A stretch of DNA of 35,597 bases from Clostridia bacterium (GCA_017476265.1 JAFVAC010000016.1:1-35597), one strand, 5' to 3'; shown: positions 16,361 to 24,915, counted from the stretch's first letter. Numbers and translations are program-made. Notes: generated from the sequence alone by a model not told the origin.

Positions 16361-19243
16361 ATGCCCAAACAGAACGACAAAATCATCAGCAAGTATCAGG
16401 GCGAAGCCAATCCCGATCCGCGCTACTTAAAGCTCGGTCGCAAGATCACCGACGTCGTAGCCCACAAGATCAAGGGACTGACCTCCGACGACCCCGAGTA
16501 CTGGGGACTCCGGGAGATGCTCACCCCGGAAATGTGCGACGTTCTCAACAAGATGAAACTGCGCAAGTTCTACAATTTTGACGAGTTGCTCGAGATGAAC
16601 AAGGAGTACGAACCCGTTCAACTCAAAAAGCTGTTGGACGAGATGTCCGTCATCGGTATTTTGGAATACGGCTACGGCGAAAAGTACACCCACGACGGTC
16701 CCGCCTACGACTTTGACGTCCGCACCATGACCGAGGAAGAGAAGATCAAACACAGAGAGTGGCGTCTTTGCTTCTTCGTGCCCGGCAGCGCCGAACTCTT
16801 CAACTCTTCGGTGGACCGTATCGAAAGGAACCCCGCCGTCACGTCCTTCTTTGAAAGGATGACCTTTATTCCGCTTGCCGGCATCACTCAGATGGTCCGT
16901 CCGGGCGGCGACGGCATCGGTATGCACGTCATCCCGGTCGAAAAGGAAGTCAACGCCAGCCCCGAGTCGGTGGACGTCGAGCATATTTCGCACTGGCTGA
17001 AAAAATACGACGGACACATCGCCGCCGGTATCTGCTCCTGCCGCGCCTCCCGCGCCGTCCTCGGCGACGGATGTACCGACGACGTGGACGACTGGTGTAT
17101 TCAGCTGGGCGATATGGCGGACTACGCCGTCGAGACCGGCAGAGCCCACTACATCGACAAAGAGCGCGCTCTTGAGATATTGGAACTCGCCGAAAAGAAC
17201 GGTTACGTCCATCAAATAACCAACATCGACGGCGAGGATAAGATCTTCGATATCTGCAACTGCAACGTCAAGATCTGTAATGCTTTGCGTACCAGTATGC
17301 TCTTCAACACCCCGTATCTGTCTCGTAGCGCCTACACCGCCAAAGTGGACAAGCAAAAGTGCGTCGCTTGCGGCAAATGCGTGGAGGTCTGCCCCGGCGG
17401 AGCCGTCAAACTCGGACAAAAACTCTGCCAAAAGGACGGATCCGAAGTCAAGTACAAGCACGCGCCTCTGCCCGACAACAACATTTGGGGCGAATATGCT
17501 TGGGACGAAGAGTACCGCGACAACGCGCGTATGTCCAATACGTACGAGAAGGGTTCCGCTCCCTGCAAGGCGGCTTGCCCCGCGCACGTGCCCATTCAAG
17601 CCTACTTGGCTCTCGCCAAAGAGGGCAAGTACCGCGAGTCCCTGGCTATGATCAAGACCGAGAACCCCTTCCCATCGGTCTGCGGACGCGTCTGCAACAA
17701 GCGCTGCGAAGACGCCTGCACCCGCGGCAAGATCGACGCCCCCGTCAGTATCGACGCCGTCAAAAAGTTCGTCGCCGATCTCGAACTCAAAGAAGAGAAC
17801 CGTTACGTCCCCGAAAAGGTCGTGCAATCGGTCTACGGAAAATTTGACGAAAAGATCGCCATCATCGGCGCCGGTCCCGCCGGTCTGTCCGCGGCGTACT
17901 ATCTTGCCGAGATGGGATATACGCCCACCGTGTTCGAAAAGAACGCCCGTCCCGGCGGTATGTTGACCTACGGGATCCCGTCCTACAAACTGGAAAAGGA
18001 TGTCATCGAGGCGGAGATCGACGTGTTGAGAAAACTCGGCGTCGAGATCAAGTGCGGCGTGGAAGTCGGCAAAGATATCACCATTGAGGAACTCAAAAAG
18101 CAAGGGTACAAAGCCTTCTACATCGCTATCGGCTGTCAGGGCGGCAGACGTCCCAACGTGCCCAACGATACCGCAAAGGGTACCGACATCGCCGTGGAAT
18201 ACCTGCGCAAGAGCTTTGAAAACAGAGAGTCCTTTGCCGGAGACGTCGTCGTAGTCGGCGGCGGCAACGTGGCTGTGGACTGCGCCAGGAACGCGCATCG
18301 TCTGGGAGCCAAATCCGTCACGATGGTCAGCCTGGAGCAAAGAGACGAAATGCCCGCCAGCAAAGAGGAGATCCGCGAGACCCTGGAAGAAAACATTGAC
18401 GTCAAGAACGGTTGGGGTCCGAAGGAAGTCAAAGTCAACGACAACGGCGAAGTCACCGCCATCGTCTTCAAAAAGTGCGTCAGCGTCTTCAACGCCGAAA
18501 AGAAGTTCGCGCCTGTCTATGATGAGAATGAGGTCCTGGAGATCCCGGCGGACAAGGTCGTCTTCGCCATCGGTCAAGCCATCGAGTGGGGCAACCTGCT
18601 TGAGGGGACCGGAGTGAAGTTCTGGCACGGCAACTACCCCGTCGCCGACAAGTTCACCTATCAGACCGACGATCCCGACATCTTTGTCGGTGGTGACGTC
18701 TACACCGGACCCAAGTTCGTCATCGACGCCATTGCCGCCGGTCACGAAGCGGCGGAGAGTCTGCACCGTCACGTCCGTCCGAGAGCCTCTATGACCATCG
18801 GCAGAGACAGAAGGAACTACACCCCGCTCGACAAGGACGACATCACCTTCCCCGACTACGACAAGGCGGGCAGACAGGAAGCCGGCATGGACGAGACGAT
18901 CGACCACAAGAACTCTTTCGTCGACGCGCACAAGACGTTGACGGCGGAGCAGGTCAAGATCGAGACCTCCCGTTGCCTCTCCTGCGGCGCCTCCTACGTC
19001 GATCCGAACAAGTGTATCGGATGCAGTCTGTGCACCACGAGATGCCAATTCGACGCCATTCATCTGCACCGCGATCATCCGCGTTGCTCCGATATGCGCG
19101 TCGCCGAAAAGAAGGTCACCGGTCTCCTCGGATATGCGGCAAAGCGCGCCGTCAAGATCGTCGCGCACCGTTGCAGCGCCGAGGCGAGAGAACTCGCCAA
19201 GAAGCGTAAAGAGTTCAAAAAAGCGCAAAAGGCGGCGAAGTAA
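16361..19243 (+). CDS. Multidomain iron-sulfur/GltD-type NAD(P)H flavoprotein (960 aa)
   Basis: Residues 1-110 look like a helical, winged-helix-like domain. About 223-345 is an unusual Cys-rich ferredoxin region: ICSCRASRAVLGDGC, DICNCNVKIC, then a [4Fe-4S] motif CVACGKCVEVCPGGAV (about 333-348). About 400-475 is the Fer4_20 domain of glutamate synthase small subunits (CKAACPAHVPIQAYL, SVCGRVCNKRCEDAC). About 497-800 carries FAD (AIIGAGPAGLSAAYYLAEMG) and NAD(P) (VVVVGGGNVAVDCARNAHRLG) folds. About 870-900 is a second ferredoxin pair (CLSCGASYVDPNKCIGCSLC, then CQFDAI). It should pass electrons between NAD(P)H and ferredoxin or a substrate. AAGGAG precedes the ATG. It is flanked by hypB and hypA. 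Confidence 0.88.
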   Translation: MPKQNDKIISKYQGEANPDPRYLKLGRKITDVVAHKIKGLTSDDPEYWGLREMLTPEMCDVLNKMKLRKFYNFDELLEMNKEYEPVQLKKLLDEMSVIGILEYGYGEKYTHDGPAYDFDVRTMTEEEKIKHREWRLCFFVPGSAELFNSSVDRIERNPAVTSFFERMTFIPLAGITQMVRPGGDGIGMHVIPVEKEVNASPESVDVEHISHWLKKYDGHIAAGICSCRASRAVLGDGCTDDVDDWCIQLGDMADYAVETGRAHYIDKERALEILELAEKNGYVHQITNIDGEDKIFDICNCNVKICNALRTSMLFNTPYLSRSAYTAKVDKQKCVACGKCVEVCPGGAVKLGQKLCQKDGSEVKYKHAPLPDNNIWGEYAWDEEYRDNARMSNTYEKGSAPCKAACPAHVPIQAYLALAKEGKYRESLAMIKTENPFPSVCGRVCNKRCEDACTRGKIDAPVSIDAVKKFVADLELKEENRYVPEKVVQSVYGKFDEKIAIIGAGPAGLSAAYYLAEMGYTPTVFEKNARPGGMLTYGIPSYKLEKDVIEAEIDVLRKLGVEIKCGVEVGKDITIEELKKQGYKAFYIAIGCQGGRRPNVPNDTAKGTDIAVEYLRKSFENRESFAGDVVVVGGGNVAVDCARNAHRLGAKSVTMVSLEQRDEMPASKEEIRETLEENIDVKNGWGPKEVKVNDNGEVTAIVFKKCVSVFNAEKKFAPVYDENEVLEIPADKVVFAIGQAIEWGNLLEGTGVKFWHGNYPVADKFTYQTDDPDIFVGGDVYTGPKFVIDAIAAGHEAAESLHRHVRPRASMTIGRDRRNYTPLDKDDITFPDYDKAGRQEAGMDETIDHKNSFVDAHKTLTAEQVKIETSRCLSCGASYVDPNKCIGCSLCTTRCQFDAIHLHRDHPRCSDMRVAEKKVTGLLGYAAKRAVKIVAHRCSAEARELAKKRKEFKKAQKAAK

Positions 19244-19245
19244 CA

Positions 19246-19590
19246 ATGCACGAACTCGGCATTGTGATGAACGTGGTCAAGCAGGTGGAAGAGGTCGCCG
19301 CCGAAAACAAGGTCAATAAGGTGACCCAACTCAACCTGGAGGTAGGCGAAGTATCTTCCATCGTCCCGGACCTCTTTCGTGACTGCTTCGAGTGGGCGAA
19401 AAAGAGGACTACGTACCTCAAAGAGTGTGAGCTCAATCTCATCGTCTTAGAGGGGATATCCTATTGCCGCTCCTGTAAAAAGACCTACAAGACCACCGAG
19501 TATGCCAAGGAGTGCCCGTACTGCAAAGGGCACGATACCTATCTGGTCACCGGCAACGAGGTCAGTATCCGAGACATAAAGGTGGAGTAG
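19246..19590 (+). CDS. hypA: Nickel metallochaperone HypA
   Basis: 114 residues, the usual HypA length. The N-terminal MHELGI supplies the nickel-binding Met1-His2-Glu3. The zinc site is formed by two pairs: CRSC (Cys74, Cys77) and CPYC (Cys90, Cys93). HypA hands nickel to target enzymes together with HypB. It starts 2 bases after the stop of the iron-sulfur flavoprotein, so the two are tightly coupled, and a terminator follows. No nickel enzyme is visible nearby. Confidence 0.92.
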   Translation: MHELGIVMNVVKQVEEVAAENKVNKVTQLNLEVGEVSSIVPDLFRDCFEWAKKRTTYLKECELNLIVLEGISYCRSCKKTYKTTEYAKECPYCKGHDTYLVTGNEVSIRDIKVE

Positions 19591-19614
19591 ATCGGACATC
19601 GTACATTGAAAAAG

Positions 19615-19647
19615 ACGGCGTAGCCTGACGTGGGTTGCGCCGTTTTT
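19615..19647 (+). terminator. Terminator after hypA
   Basis: ACGGCGTAGCC pairs with GGGTTGCGCCGT (some G-U pairs), followed by TTTTT. It closes the hypB-flavoprotein-hypA operon. Confidence 0.8.
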
Positions 19648-19683
19648 GTAAAGTGTGGACGTTTCCGCTCTTGTTCGGGACGT

Positions 19684-19712
19684 TTTACTTTCGGTGGACA
19701 ATGCGGTATACT
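19684..19712 (+). promoter_or_regulatory. Promoter of the NUDIX gene
   Basis: TTTACT (19684-19689), 17-base spacer, TATACT (19707-19712). The start codon is 18 bases after the -10, giving a very short leader that still contains GGAGGG. Confidence 0.6.
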
Positions 19713-19730
19713 GAAAGGGACGGAGGGAAT

Positions 19731-20111
19731 ATGGTAGAAGTCGTCGCGGCACTTATTTGGAGAGAGAATAGGTTTTTTATCGCAAAACGCCCGAAGAACA
19801 AGGCGCGCGCCCTTTTGTGGGAGTTCGTCGGAGGCAAGGTAGAACCCGGCGAAAGCCGGGAGCAGGCACTCGTCCGAGAGTGCCGTGAGGAGATCGACGT
19901 GACCGTCGAACCCAAAGAGGTCTTTATGATGGTCACCCACGAGTACCCCGATCTGACGGTCCGCTTGACCGTCTACAACGCCAAGATCGTCTCGGGCGAA
20001 CCCAAAAAGTTGGAGCACGAGGAGATCAAATGGATCCTCCCTACGGAGATAAACGACTACGAGTTCTGCCCCGCGGACAAGGAGATATTGGAGAGAATTC
20101 GCAATGCGTAA
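19731..20111 (+). CDS. NUDIX hydrolase, MutT/NudG-like
   Basis: 126 residues. The NUDIX box is at about residues 36-58 (GKVEPGESREQALVRECREE, then IDV): Gly, Glu and REC-EE residues that bind Mg are present. The Gly expected after EE-x is Asp here. Surrounding features (VVAALIWRENRFFIAKRP, LLWEFVGGKVEPGE) fit nucleotide-pool pyrophosphohydrolases that remove damaged or modified NTPs. The ATG at 19731 follows CGGAGGG; an upstream in-frame ATG at 19635 lies in the preceding terminator and is rejected. Confidence 0.88.
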   Translation: MVEVVAALIWRENRFFIAKRPKNKARALLWEFVGGKVEPGESREQALVRECREEIDVTVEPKEVFMMVTHEYPDLTVRLTVYNAKIVSGEPKKLEHEEIKWILPTEINDYEFCPADKEILERIRNA

Positions 20112-20182
20112 TGCGCAATCGTCCGTCATCAGCCCTCATGAACGGAGTGGCGGAATGGTCGAAAGAAAAGAGAATTGTTACG

Positions 20183-20213
20183 AAAAAGAGGGCGAAAAAG
20201 TCCTCTTTTTTTG
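20183..20213 (+). terminator. Terminator after the NUDIX gene
   Basis: AAAAAGAGG (20183-20191) pairs with CCTCTTTTTTT (20202-20212) across a 10-base loop. The rest of the 213-base gap contains a promoter for the next gene. I saw no other feature; a tRNA-like stretch near 20150 was rejected. Confidence 0.75.
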
Positions 20214-20255
20214 GGCGACACTTTTTATGTTGCGTATCTTTGCCGATTTACTATA

Positions 20256-20285
20256 TTGACACTATCTTTTTTCCTGTGGTAAAAT
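20256..20285 (+). promoter_or_regulatory. Promoter of the CrtI-like/reductase operon
   Basis: TTGACA (20256-20261), 18-base spacer, TAAAAT (20280-20285). A TAAGA-A-TCTTA dyad follows at about 20295-20305, near the expected start point. Confidence 0.7.
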
Positions 20286-20324
20286 TTTCCTTAGTAAGAA
20301 TCTTATTATAAGGAGAGGACGCCA

Positions 20325-21839
20325 ATGAAAGAATATGACGTGATCGTGGTCGGCGCCGGGAACGGCGGTTTGGTCGCGGCGGCTACCATAGCGCAAGCGG
20401 GGTATAAGACGCTTCTTTTAGAAAAGCATAATCTGCCCGGTGGGTGCGCGACAAGTTTCGTCAGAGGACGGTTCGAGTTCGAGACCGCCTTGCACGAACT
20501 CTGCGACGAGAGCACTTCGGAGGGGCTGGAGTCCACGAGGAAGATTTTCGAGGACCTCGGGGCGCGGGTGGATCTCGCGTACGAAGATACCCTGTTTCGC
20601 GCGATCTCGACGGGAAAGGACGGCTACGACGTCGTGTTGCATACCGGCAGAGAGAACCTTTTGGACGATATGGAAAAGGCGGTGCCCGGATGTCGTGAAA
20701 AGGTGGCGCAACTTTTGGACCTGATCGAGAACATCGACGAAGCGCAGAAGTATATGCAGGCGAAAAACAACAAGATCAACCCCGTCACGTTGATGAACAA
20801 GTACGGGGACTTTATGCGCGTGGCGTCGCACAGCATCGAAGAAGTGGAGATCGCCCTCGGCATTCCCGAAAAGGCTCGCAGCATCCTCAACACCTACTGG
20901 GGATATCTCGGCGTACCCGCCGACGACCTCAACGCGTTGCACTACATCTCCCTTTTGGCGGCGTTTGCCAAGATCAAGCCCAGTATGCCCTATCACCGCT
21001 CGCACGAGCTGTCCGTCTCTTTGGTCAAGGCACTGCAAGGATTCGGCGGTGAGATCAGATACAACAGCGAAGTGACCGAATTTTTGTTCGACGACAAGGG
21101 CGCGGCGATCGGCGTGGTCGCAAACGGCGAAAAGTTCTTGGCGAAAAAGATCGTCAGTAACATCATCCCCAGCAACGTCATCAACCGTTCGGACGCGAAA
21201 AAACTCCCGAAGCGGATGAAAAAACTCGCCAACGCCCGCAAGATGGGTATGACCTTTATGACCATCTATCTCGGGCTGGATTGCTCGATGCAAGAGCTTG
21301 GGATAGACGACTACAGCACCTTTATCTCTTCCGACAACGACTCTCGCGTGCAGTTTAACAACCGTCAGAACTACGGTATGTATGTGGTCAACTGCCTCAA
21401 CAAGGTCCTCCCGGACTCCTCGCCCGCGGGCACTTGCACGTTGTTCTTTACGATCCCGTTTATGTCCGGCGATATGCCGTCCGACCTTACCCCGCAAGGG
21501 TACAAGAAGTACAAGACCGATCTCGCCGAGCGGTACATAAAGCACTATGAAAAGACTCTCGGGATATCCGTCCTGCCCCATATCGAAGAGATCGTTCTGG
21601 CGACTCCGGTCACCTTTGCACGCTATCTCGGGACCCCGGACGGAGCGATCTATGGCTATGCGTCGGAGGAGTGGGACAACATCATCGGGCGTATCATTCT
21701 GGAGCCGATGGAATTCACGGTCAAAAATCTCTTCTTCTGCGGCGGGCACCACACCCGTGGGGACGGATTCCCGTCAGGATACATCACGGGGGACAAGGCC
21801 GCCCGCGCCGTCATCAAAGAACTCAAGGAGGGCAAGTAA
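20325..21839 (+). CDS. CrtI/retinol-saturase-like FAD oxidoreductase
   Basis: 504 residues. The N-terminal FAD fold reads VVGAGNGGLVAAATIAQAGY, then LLLEKHNLPGGCATSF, as in phytoene desaturases and retinol saturases. The C-terminal NLFFCGGHHTRGDGFPSGYITGDKAA is the second FAD contact of the same family. Such enzymes add or remove hydrogens at isolated double bonds of lipids. The substrate is unknown and no carotenoid genes are visible. AAGGAGAGG precedes the ATG by about 8 bases. The next gene, 2 bases away, encodes a likely electron donor. Confidence 0.82.
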   Translation: MKEYDVIVVGAGNGGLVAAATIAQAGYKTLLLEKHNLPGGCATSFVRGRFEFETALHELCDESTSEGLESTRKIFEDLGARVDLAYEDTLFRAISTGKDGYDVVLHTGRENLLDDMEKAVPGCREKVAQLLDLIENIDEAQKYMQAKNNKINPVTLMNKYGDFMRVASHSIEEVEIALGIPEKARSILNTYWGYLGVPADDLNALHYISLLAAFAKIKPSMPYHRSHELSVSLVKALQGFGGEIRYNSEVTEFLFDDKGAAIGVVANGEKFLAKKIVSNIIPSNVINRSDAKKLPKRMKKLANARKMGMTFMTIYLGLDCSMQELGIDDYSTFISSDNDSRVQFNNRQNYGMYVVNCLNKVLPDSSPAGTCTLFFTIPFMSGDMPSDLTPQGYKKYKTDLAERYIKHYEKTLGISVLPHIEEIVLATPVTFARYLGTPDGAIYGYASEEWDNIIGRIILEPMEFTVKNLFFCGGHHTRGDGFPSGYITGDKAARAVIKELKEGK

Positions 21840-21841
21840 CA

Positions 21842-23047
21842 ATGGCTAAGTCGAACATAAAAAGCCTGTCCAGGCTGTCCATTATAAAACTCATCGCCGC
21901 AAGACTCGGCACCATCGGAAAGTCGTCCGACGAGCCCGCGCGCGATCTGTACGACTATCTTCCCAACAAGATAGCCAAAGCCCTCCACCCCAACTGCCAG
22001 CATCTCGTCGTCAAAGAGATCGTCGAATACGGCAAAGATATGAAGAGCTTCGTCTTCGGTCCCGATAAGGAAGCGGGGACGGAAAAACTCGCCTGGTTCG
22101 AGGCGGGACAATACCTCTCCATCCATCTGGAGTTTGACGGGCAGGTCCTCAATCGCCCCTACTCCATCTCCTCTTCTCCGCGCGACACGCTGGACGACAA
22201 GATCATGTTGACGATCAAGCGCGTCGGCGGCGGACTGGCGTCTCAGTATATGTTGGACAACGTGAAAGTCGGGGACAAGATCCTCGCCAGCGCGCCTTTA
22301 GGCGACTTCACCTATCAAAGGCTCCGCGACGCGGGTACCGTCATCGGCATCGCGGGCGGCAGCGGTATCACGCCCTTCCGCGACTTTGCCAAAGCCATTT
22401 ACGAAGGGGACGAGGACTTCGATCTCGTATTGTTGTACGGGAGCCGAACCCTTGCGGACGCCGTTTTTTCCGACGAAATATCCGCTTGGGCGAAGGAGTG
22501 CCCGAAGATAAAATTGGTCAACGTCCTCAGTAACGAGACCGTCGAGGGGTGCGAGAGCGGTTTCATCACCGCCGACCTCATCAAAAAGTACGCGCCGGAA
22601 GGGGACTACTCCATCTTCCTGTGCGGACCGCAGGCGATGTACGACTTCGCCGACAAGGAGATCGAAAAGTTGGGCATACGGCAGAAGTTCGTCCGGCACG
22701 AACTCTTCGGCGAGTACTTCCACCCGGAAAAGAACGCCGACTATGCCGGCGACGCCGAAAAGGAATATACCGTCACCGTCCATATCGACGGCGAAGTGAA
22801 GAAGGTCCCCTGCAAGGGCAGTACCTCTTTGCTCCGCGCGATGGAAGCGGCGGGATTGTCCGTCCCCTCCGACTGCCGTAGCGGTCGGTGCGGCTGGTGC
22901 CGGTCTCAGTTGCTCTCCGGCGAAGTGTACGTTCCGGAGTCGGTGGACGGCAGACGTCTTGCCGACAAAGAGTTCGGGTACGTCCACCCGTGCTGTTCCT
23001 TCCCGCTGACCGACGTCGAGATCGACGTGCCCGTGCAGAAAAAATAA
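21842..23047 (+). CDS. NAD(P)H:ferredoxin-type reductase with C-terminal [2Fe-2S] domain
   Basis: 401 residues. Residues about 1-55 are a basic, helical extension without a clear family. The FNR-type FAD domain has RPYS (105-108), and the nucleotide domain has GGSGITPF (172-179) and CGPQAMYDF (261-269). Residues about 308-400 are a plant-type [2Fe-2S] ferredoxin with Cys345, Cys350, Cys353 and Cys384/385. It should carry electrons from NAD(P)H to a partner, most likely the CrtI-like flavoprotein encoded 2 bases upstream. The ATG at 21842 is preceded by GGAGGGCAAGTAAC, inside the end of the previous gene. A longer reading frame would start deep inside that gene and is not credible. Confidence 0.88.
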   Translation: MAKSNIKSLSRLSIIKLIAARLGTIGKSSDEPARDLYDYLPNKIAKALHPNCQHLVVKEIVEYGKDMKSFVFGPDKEAGTEKLAWFEAGQYLSIHLEFDGQVLNRPYSISSSPRDTLDDKIMLTIKRVGGGLASQYMLDNVKVGDKILASAPLGDFTYQRLRDAGTVIGIAGGSGITPFRDFAKAIYEGDEDFDLVLLYGSRTLADAVFSDEISAWAKECPKIKLVNVLSNETVEGCESGFITADLIKKYAPEGDYSIFLCGPQAMYDFADKEIEKLGIRQKFVRHELFGEYFHPEKNADYAGDAEKEYTVTVHIDGEVKKVPCKGSTSLLRAMEAAGLSVPSDCRSGRCGWCRSQLLSGEVYVPESVDGRRLADKEFGYVHPCCSFPLTDVEIDVPVQKK

Positions 23048-23061
23048 CGGCTCAAAAAAAC

Positions 23062-23093
23062 AAGAGGAGCGGGGAAAGGCTCGCTCCTCTTTT
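23062..23093 (+). terminator. Bidirectional terminator between convergent operons
   Basis: AAGAGGAGCG (23062-23071) pairs with CGCTCCTCTTTT (23082-23093). There is a T-run on the plus strand, and the A-run before the stem (23055-23060) gives one on the minus strand for the convergent lipoprotein operon. Confidence 0.85.
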
Positions 23094-23110
23094 CGTATGC
23101 AAAAAAGACC

Positions 23111-23824
23111 TTATCGAACGGAGAAGTCGAATCGGAGGGCGAGCGTCTCGTTGGTCAAGAACAGCGCTTCGTTGCCTTCGTCGTCCGTATAGCGGGTCAA
23201 GAGGAGGATGGGGTCGCCGCCAAGGTCGGCGTAATCGCCGAGATAGATCGCCCGGAAGGGTTCTTCTTGCGTCGCGGAGGGGACCTCGCACAGGGCGTAG
23301 GACGCTTCGATGGTCACGGTCAGGTCCTTGGGTACGGCGAAGGTGGGCAGCGTGTGCGACTCTTCCAGATCGGCAAAGAACGCTACGGCGGCTTCGCCCT
23401 CGTAGTCGATGCCGTTGACGTGCAGTCCCAGACTGTCGCCCAGTTTCATCAGGGCGGGCATCAGGCGGTAGAAGGACTGCCCGGGCAGGACTTCGCCCGT
23501 ATAACGGTCCATATCGCTCAGACTGATCCCGGCAAGGTCGTCCTTGTGGCGCATCATATATACGGAGACGATGCCCGGCAGGGCGGGGTTGGGCGTGAGC
23601 GTCAGGCGCATCCGTCCGTCGGGGAAGAAGACGATGGTCGTATTGTCGGCGGACAGATACCCTATTACGTCGTTGCTCATCACTTCCGCTGCGGTGAGCG
23701 TAAAGGTCGTCTCTTGCGTAAAGTGCGGACGGTCGTCCGTTTCTGTGCAGGAGGCGAGACAAAAGACGGAAGAGAGGACTCCGATCAGCAAAAGGCTCAG
23801 GATCAAAACTTTACGTTTGTTCAT
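23111..23824 (-). CDS. Lipoprotein of unknown function (237 aa)
   Basis: A signal peptide ends in lipobox CLASC (Cys26), so the protein is probably anchored outside the membrane. The body contains YLSADNTTIVFFPDGRMRLTL and looks rich in beta strands, with no catalytic motif I can identify. Strong GAGGAGG before the ATG. It lies 10 bases after the SGNH-hydrolase lipoprotein gene and is surely cotranscribed; a shared cell-surface role is an inference. Confidence 0.8.
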   Translation of the reverse strand: MNKRKVLILSLLLIGVLSSVFCLASCTETDDRPHFTQETTFTLTAAEVMSNDVIGYLSADNTTIVFFPDGRMRLTLTPNPALPGIVSVYMMRHKDDLAGISLSDMDRYTGEVLPGQSFYRLMPALMKLGDSLGLHVNGIDYEGEAAVAFFADLEESHTLPTFAVPKDLTVTIEASYALCEVPSATQEEPFRAIYLGDYADLGGDPILLLTRYTDDEGNEALFLTNETLALRFDFSVR

Positions 23825-23834
23825 GGTTTCCTCC

Positions 23835-24851
23835 TCAGTACCGTGGGACTACGTCGACGGTCGCGTCGAAGTAGATCTCGTTGATCTTGTCGTACGTCGA
23901 GGCGCACTTGATCGCCTTTTTGACGTCGTTTACGTTGACCGAAGTCCCCGAGTAGAGCTTTGTCAATCGCTCCGAGCATAGGTCTTTGTAGTTCTGCAAG
24001 GCTCTATCGTGATCGGCGAGCCCCAGTTGCTCCAGGACGGTCTGGAGGACGGAGAAGATGGCGGCGTGACCCTCGTTGCTCGGGTGGACGCAGTCGGCGT
24101 ACATATACCGCTCCAGATATTGCGGACCCTTTCGGTAGGCGTAGTCGAACTTCGCGTTGACGTCGGCGATAAAGAACTTGTACGGATGTTGCACAAGGTA
24201 GCGGTACAGGACGTCGTTGAGACGGTTCAGGAGACTCCCGCCGATGTCGTAGGAGTCAAAACCGCCCTCCGTTATCTTTTGCTTGACCACGTCGGAGAGC
24301 ATGATCGTGTCGGCGAAGAGGGGATTGTAGAGAGTCTGCATGATGAGGGTGACGTCGGGATTGAGTTCGTAGATGCGGTCGATGATCCCGCAGAGATTGT
24401 CATAGGACTCGCCCAGTATCCGTTCGGCGCGGGAAAAGTCCCCTTGCATGGCGTCTTCGGCAAACCGGTTGACGCCGTCTTGCAAAAAGTCGTTGCCTAA
24501 AATGGACACGTCGATGATATCCGCCTCCTTGATGAGGGTGATATGGGTATAAGCATTTTCGTCGGCGGGACGGGAGACGTACTCGAGAAGTTGCCCGGTC
24601 TTGAATCCGCTCACGGCGCGATTGTGATAGCGATAGCCGTTGACCTTGCCGATCAGCGTGCAATAGGCGTACAGGTCGCGCGCCGCCAAGGGAGAAGGTC
24701 CGAGGATCGCCTCGCCGATGGAGTCGCCGAGGACGAGAAAGTTCAGTTGTCGGGTCGGTCCTTCCGCAGTCTCGCCGCAACCCGCGACGAGGGAAAACAG
24801 CGTCGAAACCAGCAGGATGACGGCGCACAACAGCAGCGCTTTTTTCTTCAT
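23835..24851 (-). CDS. SGNH/GDSL-type hydrolase lipoprotein
   Basis: 338 residues. Signal peptide with lipobox LVAGC (Cys25). SGNH blocks are present: block I LGDSIGE with the nucleophile Ser44, block III SILGND with Gly119 and Asn120, and block V DCVHPSNEGH with Asp254 and His257. These are extracellular esterases or deacetylases acting on polysaccharide acetyl groups or lipids; the target is unknown. The ATG at 24849-24851 follows AGAGAGG. An upstream in-frame start would put 15 residues ahead of the signal peptide and is unlikely. Confidence 0.87.
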   Translation of the reverse strand: MKKKALLLCAVILLVSTLFSLVAGCGETAEGPTRQLNFLVLGDSIGEAILGPSPLAARDLYAYCTLIGKVNGYRYHNRAVSGFKTGQLLEYVSRPADENAYTHITLIKEADIIDVSILGNDFLQDGVNRFAEDAMQGDFSRAERILGESYDNLCGIIDRIYELNPDVTLIMQTLYNPLFADTIMLSDVVKQKITEGGFDSYDIGGSLLNRLNDVLYRYLVQHPYKFFIADVNAKFDYAYRKGPQYLERYMYADCVHPSNEGHAAIFSVLQTVLEQLGLADHDRALQNYKDLCSERLTKLYSGTSVNVNDVKKAIKCASTYDKINEIYFDATVDVVPRY

Positions 24852-24886
24852 AAAACCTCTCTGCGCCGTACTCGGCGCATATCTAT

Positions 24887-24915
24887 ATGCTACCATACCG
24901 CGTGGTCGGAGTCAA
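24887..24915 (-). promoter_or_regulatory. Promoter of the SGNH-lipoprotein operon
   Basis: Minus strand: TTGACT (24910-24915), 17-base spacer, TAGCAT (24887-24892, weak). A GCGCC/GGCGC hairpin at 24862-24879 lies in the leader just before the ribosome binding site. Confidence 0.5.

Noticed and set aside
16427..19246. 939-codon open frame antisense to the large flavoprotein
   Set aside because: It mirrors a strongly codon-biased gene, has no ribosome binding site or recognisable domain, and the sense frame has clear motifs throughout.
20090..20125. GCAATGCGTAATGCGCAAT repeat at the end of the NUDIX gene
   Set aside because: It resembles a common intergenic repeat, but only a single partial copy is present, partly inside coding sequence.
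20140..20180. tRNA-like 5' segment (GGAGTGGCGGAATGGTCGAA)
   Set aside because: It recalls the start of a tRNA-Ser or tRNA-Leu, but no anticodon arm, T-arm or acceptor match follows before the terminator at 20183.
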